This document shows positions 8,949 to 16,778 of a stretch of 64,000 nt of DNA, piece by piece; position 1 is the first letter of the stretch; every line of letters starts with the position of its first letter. The notes beneath the pieces are model-generated. The model did not search any database, was not told the origin of the DNA, and saw nothing but the letters and a program-made list of their open reading frames with translations. Position numbers and translations under genes: made by a program. The DNA comes from JAXMAR01 sp046350295 (lineage in GTDB: Bacteria; Planctomycetota; Planctomycetia; Gemmatales; Gemmataceae), in NCBI GenBank assembly GCA_046350295.1, contig JAXMAR010000008.1, positions 142,076 to 206,075 on the forward strand. Direction: 5' to 3'.

Positions 8949-10223
8949 TCACTTCTCAGACTTCGCCAGGCGGATGCTGACCACATAGGCGCGCGGCGTC
9001 AGGGCCGCTCGCACCGCCTCGTCCTTGGCAGGCATTTCCTTCATGCGCTCGTCGTAGAGCTCCTTGCGCCTGGCTTCCAGGTCCTTGCCGGTCGCGCCCT
9101 TGAAGTCGGGACTCTTGGAGCCGGCGAGGAGGACACCGCGAAAGATCTTGTCGTGGAAGTAGCGGTTCTTGTCTTCGACCGCTTTGCGCACCCCCTTCAC
9201 CTGATCGGCGATGGGGCCGGCCTTGAGCGCGCCTTCGGCGAGGTTGACCCCCTTGGCGAGGTCCCCGGATGGGTACGTGCCGATGACCTTGCCGTCGAGC
9301 GCCACGTCGTACTTGCCGCTCTTGAGGCCGGTGACCTTGAGATCGAGCTGGTTCATGTCGGTGAGGACGGGGCTGAACTTCAGGATGCCCTTGGCCTCCT
9401 CGGGGAAGAAGGGGAGCGCGGCGTCAAGCCGGGTGAACTCGACCCCCTCCGCCGACGCCTTGACGGCGGTGATGACGCAGTTCGTGGCGTCCACGGCCTT
9501 GCCATCGGCGATGACGGCGCTGGAGACGAGGGTGGGGAACCCCAGGCCTTTGAGAATCGACGCGGCCATGACGACCTGGCCGGGCGGTCCGGGATGTACC
9601 GCGTCGCCGGCGGTGATGCGGCCTTTTTCGCCGTTGTCGCGCGCCTTCTTGATGACGGCCCAGTATGGGTGGAACTGGTCGACGAAGAGGCCGCCGTTCT
9701 TGTCCGCGGTCGTCTTGACGCCCTCGGAGAACTTCTCGAGCGTGTTGTTGTATAGTTCGCCCTTGGCTCCGGGATTGTGCTCGACGGGCTGCGGCGTGAT
9801 CCAGGCGACGCGAACCTTCGCGGCCCTGGCCTGGTCGGCAATGCCCTGCAGGCCCTTCATGTAGACGGCGAACGCTTTTTCATCGAAGGCGCCGAGGTTG
9901 TAGCGGCCGTCGTTCATGCCGAAGTCGACGGTGAGCGCGGTGGCGTCGTGGGCGAGGACGTCGCGCTTGAAGCGGCCGTTCCCGCCGCCGGAGGTATCGC
10001 CGCCGATGCCGACGTTGCGGAGGGTTAGCTTCCATGTCGGAAAACGGGTGACGGTCCACATTTCCAGGTAATTGCTGTAGAGGTGCTGCTCAGTGATGCT
10101 GTCTCCCATGACGACGACGCGGTCGCCGTTCTTGAAGAAGAAGTCCTTCTTGTCGCCGGCAGGGGCGGCGACGCCCCAGAGACAGAACAGCGACAGACCG
10201 AGCAGCCAGGCAAGCTTGCGCAT
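8949..10223 (-). CDS. Exported SGNH/GDSL-type hydrolase
   Basis: A 424-residue secreted esterase- or carbohydrate-esterase-like protein. After a signal peptide (MRKLAWLLGLSLFCLW, then APAGD) comes block I, VVMGDSITE, with the nucleophilic Ser. Block II-III-like GIGGDTSGG and GMNDG follow, then the block V catalytic pair DAVHPGPPG. About 200 further C-terminal residues form an extra domain of unknown role. The start at 10223 has GGAGGT about 10 nt upstream and opens the signal peptide; the ORF runs further upstream without plausible coding. Substrate is unknown; planctomycetes carry many such proteins next to polysaccharide-degradation functions. Confidence 0.85.
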   Translation of the reverse strand: MRKLAWLLGLSLFCLWGVAAPAGDKKDFFFKNGDRVVVMGDSITEQHLYSNYLEMWTVTRFPTWKLTLRNVGIGGDTSGGGNGRFKRDVLAHDATALTVDFGMNDGRYNLGAFDEKAFAVYMKGLQGIADQARAAKVRVAWITPQPVEHNPGAKGELYNNTLEKFSEGVKTTADKNGGLFVDQFHPYWAVIKKARDNGEKGRITAGDAVHPGPPGQVVMAASILKGLGFPTLVSSAVIADGKAVDATNCVITAVKASAEGVEFTRLDAALPFFPEEAKGILKFSPVLTDMNQLDLKVTGLKSGKYDVALDGKVIGTYPSGDLAKGVNLAEGALKAGPIADQVKGVRKAVEDKNRYFHDKIFRGVLLAGSKSPDFKGATGKDLEARRKELYDERMKEMPAKDEAVRAALTPRAYVVSIRLAKSEK

Positions 10224-10253
10224 GATGCGTTGGACCTCCGTTTGTGAAAACAT

Positions 10254-10278
10254 TCGCCCCGGTTCCGAACCGGGGCGA
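10254..10278 (-). terminator. Candidate hairpin terminator after the peroxiredoxin gene
   Basis: A 12-bp perfect inverted repeat (TCGCCCCGGTTC at 10254-10265, GAACCGGGGCGA at 10267-10278) sits between the peroxiredoxin stop and the SGNH hydrolase start. On the minus strand it is followed by ATGTTTT, a weak T-run. It could end or attenuate transcription between the two genes. Confidence 0.6.
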
Positions 10279-10314
10279 TGCGACACATTGTGTTTACTGG
10301 ATGCCAGCTCTGAT

Positions 10315-10905
10315 TCACTTCTTCGACAGCTTCTCTTCGACATAAGTCAGCACCGTCTGCGGATGTCCCCCAGCGTCCTTCACCGGGGCGAAGACCTTGG
10401 CGATCTTCCCATCCTTGTCGATGACGAAGGTGGCCCGCTGCGCGAACTTCGCGCCGGGGGCGATCACGCCGTAAGCCTTCGCGGCCGTTTGCTCCGGGTC
10501 CGCGAAGAGCGGGAAGGTCAGCTTCTCCTTGTCGGTGAACTTCACCTGCTGCGAGAGCGGGTCGGTGCTGATGCCGATCAAAACCGTGTCATGCCGAGCA
10601 AACTGCTCGAGGCGGTCGCGAAACGCGCACGCTTCCGCCGTTCAGCCACCGGTCAGCGCTTTGGGGAAGAACCAGAGCACCACGTTCTTCTTCCCCTTGA
10701 AGTCACTCAAGCGCAGCGTCTTGGCGTCCTTCTTGTCCGGAAAGACACTGCCGATCTGCGTCGCCGGCAGGTCGATGTCCGGCGCCTTGTCCCCTTCCTT
10801 CACTTTCGTTCCTCCCGCCCAGGCTGGCGCCGTCAGGATGGCCCCGGCCAGAAGGCCCAGCCCGATCCCGGCCCGCCACGGGGCTCGATTCCACGTGCGA
10901 TTCAT
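10315..10905 (-). CDS. Exported PrxQ/BCP-type peroxiredoxin with in-frame TGA (candidate selenoprotein)
   Basis: Thiol- or selenol-dependent peroxidase of the AhpC/TSA superfamily. The reading frame is open from ATG 10905 to the stop at 10315 except for one TGA at 10642-10644. Upstream are a signal peptide (AGIGLGLLAGAILTAPAWA) and the peroxiredoxin fold leading to VVLWFFPKALTGG. Immediately after TGA, in the same frame, comes TAEACAFRD, then TVLIGISTDP and the rest of the fold. In PrxQ/BCP proteins the corresponding motif is GC-T-x-E-A-C, so TGA stands exactly at the peroxidatic cysteine and the resolving cysteine five residues on is kept. Selenocysteine insertion is the best explanation; a nonsense substitution is the alternative. 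GGGAGG precedes the ATG. The exported location suggests periplasmic peroxide defence. Confidence 0.85.
10611..10639 (-). promoter_or_regulatory. Candidate bacterial SECIS hairpin downstream of the recoded TGA
   Basis: Starting 3 nt after TGA, the minus-strand transcript can pair GGCGG (10635-10639) with CCGCC (10611-10615), and an inner CGC/GCG stem closes an apical loop GUUUC that begins about 18 nt after the TGA. Bacterial SECIS elements have a small apical loop with G in the first or second position about 16-37 nt from the UGA. A second hairpin (10595-10609, 6 bp, GUU loop) follows. The fold was judged by eye only. Confidence 0.45.
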
Positions 10906-11028
10906 GAAAGCCCTCCCTTTTGGATGCAAAACCCGTCACTACTTTATTCTCCCCGCCCCATCTCCGCAAGGAAGCCGCCGCTTTCTCCCGCTATCATAAA
11001 GGGACACCGTTTCTCTGAGGAAAAGAAC

Positions 11029-11628
11029 ATGCTCGGCGTCACGCTCAACGTCCCCTCCTTCTTCAAACGCGTTGGGGAGGAACTCCTCCGCGTCGATCCC
11101 CATCAGGTCGAAACCCTCGCCGACGAGATCTTCCGCTGCTACCAGCACGGTCGGACCGTCTTCATCATCGGCAACGGCGGCTCGGGCTCCAACGCCTCCC
11201 ATTTCTGCGAGGACCTCGGCAAGGGGACGCTGCAGCGCGAGGACTTCGACAACGACGCCAAGAAGCGGCTCCGCGTCATCAGCCTCACCGACAACACCCC
11301 CTACATCCTGGCCTGGGGCAACGACGAGGGCTTCGACCGCGTCTTCTCCGAACAACTCAAGAACCTGGCGAATCCCGGCGACCTCCTCATCGCCATCAGC
11401 GGCTCCGGCAACAGCCCCAACATCCTCCGCGCCGTCGACTGGGCCAACCGCAAGGACCTGACCACCATCGGCTGCACCGGCTTCTCAGGCGGCAAGCTCA
11501 AAACCTTGGCGAAGCACAACCTGCACGTGCCGCTCGACGACATGGGCATCGTCGAATCGATCCACTTGACGGCGTTCCACTGGGTCGTTGATAATCTGCA
11601 CAAGCGGATCGGCATGGGGATTGTCTAG
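11029..11628 (+). CDS. SIS-domain phosphosugar isomerase (GmhA-like)
   Basis: A 199-residue single SIS domain protein. It shows the phosphosugar-binding motifs IIGNGGSGSNASHF (about residues 45-58) and ISGSGNSPN (about 124-132), as in sedoheptulose-7-phosphate isomerase GmhA and related DiaA proteins. GmhA begins ADP-heptose synthesis for lipopolysaccharide; DiaA regulates DnaA. No heptose genes lie nearby, so the exact substrate is open. The start has TGAGGAAAAGAAC upstream, a good ribosome-binding site. Confidence 0.82.
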   Translation: MLGVTLNVPSFFKRVGEELLRVDPHQVETLADEIFRCYQHGRTVFIIGNGGSGSNASHFCEDLGKGTLQREDFDNDAKKRLRVISLTDNTPYILAWGNDEGFDRVFSEQLKNLANPGDLLIAISGSGNSPNILRAVDWANRKDLTTIGCTGFSGGKLKTLAKHNLHVPLDDMGIVESIHLTAFHWVVDNLHKRIGMGIV

Positions 11629-11682
11629 CCGCGAACCGCGCAACCGGGAATAGGATGGTGAACCCCGAAGCAGCGAGAAACG

Positions 11683-11925
11683 ATGCCGAAGCACCCCAAC
11701 AAGCACATTCGCCAGGCGTTGAAGTATGCTGAGAAACAGGGCTGGACGATCAAGAAGTCGGGGCCGCGTGCTCACGCTTGGGGTGTGATCTATTGCTCGT
11801 TCGGCCATCCTGATTGCTGGATTGCCGTCTATTCGACGCCGAAGAACCCGGAGAACCATGCCAAGTACATCGTCAAGACCGTTGATCGATGTCCAGGTGA
11901 AGACAGGGGAGACAGGGATGAGTGA
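11683..11925 (+). CDS. HicA-like small protein
   Basis: An 80-residue basic protein starting KHPNKHIRQALKYA, with GWTIKKSG and RAHAWG segments. The central GW...KSG...H(A/G)WG pattern recalls HicA mRNA interferase toxins, with the His after the GR/A segment. It is followed by, and overlaps by 8 bp (ATGAGTGA), a second small gene in the manner of toxin-antitoxin pairs. Homology to HicA is suggested by motif only; the partner is not a typical HicB. Confidence 0.55.
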   Translation: MPKHPNKHIRQALKYAEKQGWTIKKSGPRAHAWGVIYCSFGHPDCWIAVYSTPKNPENHAKYIVKTVDRCPGEDRGDRDE

Positions 11926-12175
11926 TTATCGTTTTGCCGTCATCATTCCGACCGATCGCCTCAGTCATGACCAGATTCTCGACGCAGCCGACGCTCTCGG
12001 CGCTGCGGGTTGCACGGACGCCCTGATTCGCGGTCACTCTGAAGGAATGGAACTCTTGTTCGAACGTTCCGCGAACTCGCTTCAAGAGGCGATCGCGTCC
12101 GCGATTGCCAACATTGAATCGTGCGGCTATCGCGTGCTTCGCGTGCAAATGGAGCGCGAGGCGATTTCGATCTGA
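11918..12175 (+). CDS. Small partner of the HicA-like gene
   Basis: An 85-residue protein beginning MSDYRFAVIIP, with a conserved-looking AAGCTDALI segment and an amphipathic helix (SLQEAIASAIANIE). Similar proteins in other bacteria often carry a helix-turn-helix after this region and act as small regulators; no such domain is obvious in this short version. It overlaps the upstream gene by 8 bp, so translation is probably coupled and it may be the antitoxin of the pair. Confidence 0.5.
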   Translation: MSDYRFAVIIPTDRLSHDQILDAADALGAAGCTDALIRGHSEGMELLFERSANSLQEAIASAIANIESCGYRVLRVQMEREAISI

Positions 12176-12190
12176 GAATGCGAGGCTGTC

Positions 12191-12877
12191 ATGCGCCCCG
12201 TCGTCTTCCTTCTCCTATTGGCGCCTTCCCTCAGCGCCGGCGAAAAGCCTGCGACCATCCGCGGCGCCGTTCGCTTTGTCGGCGACGTGCCGCCCGACCG
12301 GAAGATCCTGACGACCGACGGCGCCACGATCCTGCACAACGATCTCGTCGTCGATGCGAAGGCGAAGGGGCTGCGTTACGTCGCCGTCTACCTGGAAAAG
12401 GCGCCGGCGCACAAGGTCGCGGCGAAGAAAGCAATGGTCCTGTGCGATCAGCGCGACATGCTGTTCCATCCCCGGATCGTCGCCGTCCAGGAAGGGCAGA
12501 CGGTGCGCTTCGAGAACAACGATTTGTGCAACCACTGCGTGCGCGGCAGCGCGCTGGAGACGGCGAATACGTTCAATGCCGTCACGCCGCCGGGTCAGCC
12601 CTTCGATTTCCGCTTCAAGGCGCACAAGCACCCCACGGTCATCGACTGCCCGATCCACGCCTGGATGAAGGCGTACGTGTTCACGTTCGACCATCCGTTC
12701 TTCGCGGTCACGGATGAGAAGGGCGCCTACGCCATCAAGGACGTCCCGCCGGGCAAGCACACGCTCGTCTTCCGGCACATGGATACGGGCACGATGGAAA
12801 GACGCCCGCTCGACGTGCGGGCGGGGTCCGTCCACGAAGAGAGCGTCGAGTGGCGCAAGACGGGAACGGCCAAATAG
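12191..12877 (+). CDS. Exported cupredoxin-like protein
   Basis: A 228-residue protein with a short signal peptide (MRPVVFLLLLAPSLSAG) and a plastocyanin-like domain. The expected type 1 copper ligands are all visible: H115 (in CNHC), C153 and H156 (in DCPIH) and M159 (in HAWM). A carboxypeptidase-regulatory-like beta domain appears to follow (DEKGAYAIKDVPPGKHTL), which is common in planctomycete methylamine/cupredoxin-type proteins. It probably binds copper in the periplasm for electron transfer. It ends 6 bp from the convergent PDZ gene. Confidence 0.72.
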   Translation: MRPVVFLLLLAPSLSAGEKPATIRGAVRFVGDVPPDRKILTTDGATILHNDLVVDAKAKGLRYVAVYLEKAPAHKVAAKKAMVLCDQRDMLFHPRIVAVQEGQTVRFENNDLCNHCVRGSALETANTFNAVTPPGQPFDFRFKAHKHPTVIDCPIHAWMKAYVFTFDHPFFAVTDEKGAYAIKDVPPGKHTLVFRHMDTGTMERRPLDVRAGSVHEESVEWRKTGTAK

Positions 12878-12883
12878 GGCGTC

Positions 12884-13627
12884 TCAAGCGTCGTCCTTCT
12901 TCGTGGGACCCGCCTTCTTCGGATTGTCCCCTTTCTTGGGCGTTTCCGTTGTCGGCGCCTCGGCGGCGGGCAGGGTCAGGCCGTCGATCGTTTGCTCCTT
13001 GCCGCGCCGCAGCACCTTGAGCGTCACGGCGGCGCCCGGTTTCATCTCCCCGGCGGTCTTGCGGAACGCGGCCAGGTCCGATGGCATTTCCTTGCCGTCC
13101 CAGGCCAGCACGATGTCGTGCGCCTTGAGGCCCGCTTTCTCTGCCGGGCTGCCCGCCGTCACGCGCTCGATCATCATGCCGCGGGTTTTTGGCAGTCCCA
13201 GCTGGTCGGCGATGGCGTCGGAGACCCTCGTCAGATGAAGGCCGAGCTTTTCGTCAATGGGCCGGACCACGTGGACCCGCGGTCCAGGCAGGCCCAGCAT
13301 GCGCACGCGCATGATCTCGAAGCGGACGGCGCGGATATGGCGTAGTTCCTTGTCGGCGGCCTCGAAAGCCTCCTTGGCGGTCTTGGACTTGGCCGGGTCG
13401 CGATCGCGCAGCGTCTTGAGCCATTGATCGCGTGCCTTGGCGGCGACCTCGGCGGCCGCCTTCTCCTTGGCGTCGTATTCCTTCGCCAGGCCATCGCGTA
13501 GTTTCTGAAGGGCTTCCTCGGCCTCGCGCAGTTTTTTCAACTCCGGGAACTCCTCGCCGCGCGGGGCCTGCGCTCCCGCGAAGGAAAGGGCGCCGAGACA
13601 AACGAGACAGCAAGCAAGGTATCGCAT
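12884..13627 (-). CDS. Exported PDZ-domain protein with coiled coil
   Basis: About 247 residues: a signal peptide (MRYLACCLVCLGALSFAGA), a long charged heptad-rich helix (about residues 25-100), and one PDZ domain in the C-terminal half with PAEKAGLKAHDIVLAWDG and MKPGAAVTLKVLRRG segments. There is no protease domain, so it is probably a scaffold or chaperone-like adaptor in the periplasm. The start at 13627 opens the signal peptide. The C-terminal tail is Lys/Pro-rich. Confidence 0.75.
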   Translation of the reverse strand: MRYLACCLVCLGALSFAGAQAPRGEEFPELKKLREAEEALQKLRDGLAKEYDAKEKAAAEVAAKARDQWLKTLRDRDPAKSKTAKEAFEAADKELRHIRAVRFEIMRVRMLGLPGPRVHVVRPIDEKLGLHLTRVSDAIADQLGLPKTRGMMIERVTAGSPAEKAGLKAHDIVLAWDGKEMPSDLAAFRKTAGEMKPGAAVTLKVLRRGKEQTIDGLTLPAAEAPTTETPKKGDNPKKAGPTKKDDA

Positions 13628-13764
13628 GGCGTCGCTCCACAAGGTCGTTTTCCTCTATTGTGCCGCGGCGCGCGGCCCCGGCACAGAAAAAGCCGCCTGG
13701 CCCGAAGAAATTCTTGTGCCGCGCCGGATTCCGGCGACACTAAGAGGACGAGGAGACAATCAGC

Positions 13765-14904
13765 ATGCCGGGTATCGCCGAGGCCCTGTTGCGGAACGTG
13801 CGCGTTGCAGTCGCTCCCCGCGAAGAGGAGGGCGATGCCGCCCTGCTCGCTCGCTTTCTCGGCGTCGCCGACGAGGCGGCCTTCGAGGCGCTGGTCCGCC
13901 GCCATGGCCCGCTGGTGCGCGGTGTCTGCCTCCGCCTGTTGGGAGACACCGGCGACGCCGACGACGCCTTCCAGGCGACCTTCCTCGTGCTGATCAAGCG
14001 CGGCGGCGCCATTCGCAAGCGCGACTCTCTCGCCGCCTGGCTGCACGGCGTGGCGCGGCGCATCGCCCTTCGCGCTCGGGCGCGTCGCAGCCGCCTTTGC
14101 TCTCTCGGCGAGGTTTCGGCTTCCGCGGTCTCGGCCTCCAGCGCCGCCGGCGACGACATCACGCTCGGCGAACTGAAGGAACGCCTCGACGAGGAGATCG
14201 CCGAACTCCCGGAAAAACTGCGGGCGCCCCTCATCCTCTGCTGCCTCCAGGGCATGACGCGCGACGAGGCCGCCGCGCGGCTCGGCTGGTCGATCGGCAT
14301 GGTCAAGGGCCGGCTCGAACGCGCCCGCGAACGCCTCCGACGCCGCCTGGCGCGGCGCGTCGAACTAGGCGCCGGACTCTTCCCACTGGTCCTTTCCTGC
14401 GCCCGACGCCGTCTGCGCCTCCTTGACCGCGGCGACCGTCCATGCCGCCAGCACGGCCCTGGCCGGCAAACCGCTCCCTTGCGCCGCCGCCCTGCTCGCG
14501 GCTGGCTTCCTCCGCGGCCTGTTCCTGGCAAAGCTCCGGGCGCTCGTTCTTGCCCTCGGGCTTCTGGTCGGGCTGGCCGGCATTCTCGCCTGCGTCTGCG
14601 GCCAAGGGGGTTCCGCCCAAGCCGACCGGCCCGCGCTCAACCCGCGCTTGTGCGCCGCAACTCTCCCTGCGGCGCCCGCGCCATCCGCGCCATCCGCGCA
14701 CCGGCATCCGCTTCCGCCTCGCCTGACCCGGCGCCGCGCGCCGCCGCGGAGGCGCCGAACGAGCCCAAGCCGTCCCCGCCTTCGCGCATGTCTGTGCGCG
14801 TGACGCAACACAGCGTCACGACCGGAGGCCGAACCGTGACGACCTCCACGTTGGAAATCAACGGCGTCAAGCGCACCGAAACGATGGTGCGCGGCGCAAA
14901 GTGA
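13765..14904 (+). CDS. ECF sigma factor with C-terminal membrane extension; probable compensating frameshifts
   Basis: RNA polymerase sigma-70 family, extracytoplasmic-function type. Residues about 20-100 form sigma region 2 (HGPLVRGVCLRLLGDTGDADDAFQ) and about 140-195 form region 4 (LPEKLRAPLILCCLQGMTRDEAA, then an HTH). After about residue 205 the frame becomes Arg-rich nonsense, while the +1 frame at about 14400-14650 encodes a natural-looking hydrophobic segment (ALVLALGLLVGLAGILACV). The original frame then looks genuine again (MSVRVTQHSVTTGG to the stop). One extra base near 14398 and one missing base before about 14740 would restore a sigma factor with a C-terminal helix, a planctomycete-type ECF architecture. 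The GTGA at its end overlaps a possible start of the next gene. Confidence 0.8.
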   Translation: MPGIAEALLRNVRVAVAPREEEGDAALLARFLGVADEAAFEALVRRHGPLVRGVCLRLLGDTGDADDAFQATFLVLIKRGGAIRKRDSLAAWLHGVARRIALRARARRSRLCSLGEVSASAVSASSAAGDDITLGELKERLDEEIAELPEKLRAPLILCCLQGMTRDEAAARLGWSIGMVKGRLERARERLRRRLARRVELGAGLFPLVLSCARRRLRLLDRGDRPCRQHGPGRQTAPLRRRPARGWLPPRPVPGKAPGARSCPRASGRAGRHSRLRLRPRGFRPSRPARAQPALVRRNSPCGARAIRAIRAPASASASPDPAPRAAAEAPNEPKPSPPSRMSVRVTQHSVTTGGRTVTTSTLEINGVKRTETMVRGAK

Positions 14905-14912
14905 GGAGATCG

Positions 14913-15620
14913 ATGATGAAGCCCGCTCTGTGCCTCTCGTTCCTTGTGATGTTCGACGCCCAGGCGGTCGGCGCGGGGGAGGCGCGTCCGACGCTGACGG
15001 AGCTCTGGGCCAACCTAGCGTCGACGGACGACGCATGCGTCGCCCGCGCCGTCCTACAACTCGGCGCCGCCAGGGACGAAGCGATAGGCATGCTCAACGA
15101 GCGCCTGCGCCCGGTCAAAGCCGAGCCGGCGCGCGTGGCCCGGCTCATCGCCGATCTGGGCAGCGAGAAATTCGCAGTGCGCGAGTCGGCGAGCGCGGAG
15201 CTGGAGTATTACGGCAAGTATGTCAAGAGCGACCTGCAGAAAGCGCTGGCCGACAAGGCGGGCGCCGAACCAGCGAAACGGCTCAAGGCGCTTCTCAACA
15301 AGATCCCCGATCCGGACGCCAAGCCGAAGGCGCCACCGACGCTGCCCGATCCGCGCAAGGGCATCCGCCTGATGACGTTCAACGGCAAGGTGCTCATCAA
15401 CGGCATTCCCCTCGAAAGCTACATGACTCCTCCCGCCCTCGTCGTGACGTCGAGCCCCTCCTCCTGGGCCCGCGCCGCTCGCGCCATCGCCGTCCTCGAG
15501 CACATCGGCACGCCGCAGGCGCGCGACCTGCTCGGGCGCATGGCCACCGGGGAAACCGACGCCCTGCCGACGATCGAAGCCCGCGCGGCGCTCGAACGGT
15601 TGAAGAAGCGTGGAGGCTGA
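14913..15620 (+). CDS. Exported HEAT-like protein next to the sigma factor
   Basis: About 235 residues with a signal peptide (MMKPALCLSFLVMFDAQAVGA). The mature part resembles the helical module found after WD40 repeats in many planctomycete proteins: LWANLAS, RVARLIADLGSEKFAVRESASAELE, and ALEHIGTPQARDLLGRMA-like segments (here AVLEHIGT). The WD40 part is absent. It starts 8 bp after the sigma factor stop with GAGGAG upstream, so the two are probably co-transcribed. It may sense or regulate at the envelope, but there is no direct evidence for function. Confidence 0.65.
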   Translation: MMKPALCLSFLVMFDAQAVGAGEARPTLTELWANLASTDDACVARAVLQLGAARDEAIGMLNERLRPVKAEPARVARLIADLGSEKFAVRESASAELEYYGKYVKSDLQKALADKAGAEPAKRLKALLNKIPDPDAKPKAPPTLPDPRKGIRLMTFNGKVLINGIPLESYMTPPALVVTSSPSSWARAARAIAVLEHIGTPQARDLLGRMATGETDALPTIEARAALERLKKRGG

Positions 15621-15633
15621 TTGCCGGCGCCCA

Positions 15634-16662
15634 CTAGCAAGCCGCTCCGGACCATGCGTTCGGATGGCGATAAAGCCGGCGCGCGATCTCGTCGACGCCG
15701 CGCCGCTCCGTGTGCGGGCGCTCACGGTGCCAATGGCGATCCACGGGGTGCAACTCTTGTTCGCGCGGCCAGGGGTGAAACGGCTGCTCCCCCAGCGCCC
15801 GGATCAGCTTCTCCGAGCACATCGTCACGTTCCCCGCGCGCGGCGGCATCGGCCCCGCTTCGAGGCGCGGGCAGCCCTTGAGCAGGTCCGGCCCATAATC
15901 GCCGACGCGATTGACGACCTGCGCGATCTGGTAAAGCGTGTTGGGCCGCGGTCCGCCGCAGTGAAAGACGCCGGCGTGATCCTCGGCCAGGAATCGCTCG
16001 AAGACGTGGTTCAGGTCATCGCAGTACGTGCAGGAGCGCACCTCGTCGAAGTAGAGCGTCGCGGGCCGGCCGGCCCGGAAGCGCGACTGGATCCAGTCGA
16101 TGGCGCCCGCGTGCCGGTTGAAGCTCGGCCCCATCGGCAGGGAGATGCGCAGGATGGCCGCGGCCGGCAGCCGGTCGCGCAGCAGGGTCTCCGCCTGCAC
16201 CATGGTCTTGCCATAGACCGTGACCGGGTCGGTCGGCGCCGTCTCGACGTAGTGGCCTTCGCCGGCGCCTGAGAAGACCAGGTCGCTGGAAAGGTGGACG
16301 AGGCGGCAGGCGTGGCGCAGCACGTTGTCGACCATGACCAGGGCGCTCGCGACGTTTACGGTGTGGGCCATCGCCGGGTCCAGTTCGCACGATTTGAGAG
16401 CGCAGTTGCCCACCGTGTTGAGGACGGAGCGGAAGCCGAACTGGTCGAAGAGGCGGCGCATGCCCGCCGCGTCCTCGGCGTCCTGGGCGATGATGCCCGG
16501 GCCGTGGAGGCGCCACGTTTGCCGGGGGCGGACGCCGATCACCTGGCCGGGATAGCGGGCGTGCAGATGGCGGAAGGCGTTGAAGCCGGCGACGCCCGCG
16601 ACGCCGGTGACGAGCAGGGGCAAGCGCGAGGCGGGCAGGAAGGGAGCGACGGCAGGCGGCAT
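15634..16662 (-). CDS. NAD(P)-dependent sugar epimerase/reductase (RmlD-like SDR)
   Basis: Extended short-chain dehydrogenase of 342 residues. The N-terminal nucleotide-binding motif is TGVAGVAGFN (about residues 19-28), with a YGKTMVQAE active-site Tyr-x-x-x-Lys near residue 150 and an HLSSDLVF segment before it, as in dTDP-4-dehydrorhamnose reductase. It probably acts in nucleotide-sugar synthesis, but no rhamnose operon is adjacent. It ends 13 bp from the convergent HEAT-like gene. Confidence 0.8.
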   Translation of the reverse strand: MPPAVAPFLPASRLPLLVTGVAGVAGFNAFRHLHARYPGQVIGVRPRQTWRLHGPGIIAQDAEDAAGMRRLFDQFGFRSVLNTVGNCALKSCELDPAMAHTVNVASALVMVDNVLRHACRLVHLSSDLVFSGAGEGHYVETAPTDPVTVYGKTMVQAETLLRDRLPAAAILRISLPMGPSFNRHAGAIDWIQSRFRAGRPATLYFDEVRSCTYCDDLNHVFERFLAEDHAGVFHCGGPRPNTLYQIAQVVNRVGDYGPDLLKGCPRLEAGPMPPRAGNVTMCSEKLIRALGEQPFHPWPREQELHPVDRHWHRERPHTERRGVDEIARRLYRHPNAWSGAAC

Positions 16663-16778
16663 CGCATCAGTATACCGAGGGGCTTTGCAACGAAACGGGG
16701 ACTGTCCCTCTCCCGCCTCGCAAAAACCTTGGTCCTTCTTGCAACATCTCTAGGGCAAGCACACTTCTTTGGGCTCCG

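Noticed and set aside
10642..10644. Two separate genes split by a stop in the peroxiredoxin
   Set aside because: The frame is the same on both sides, the second part has no start or ribosome-binding site of its own, and the stop falls on the catalytic residue.
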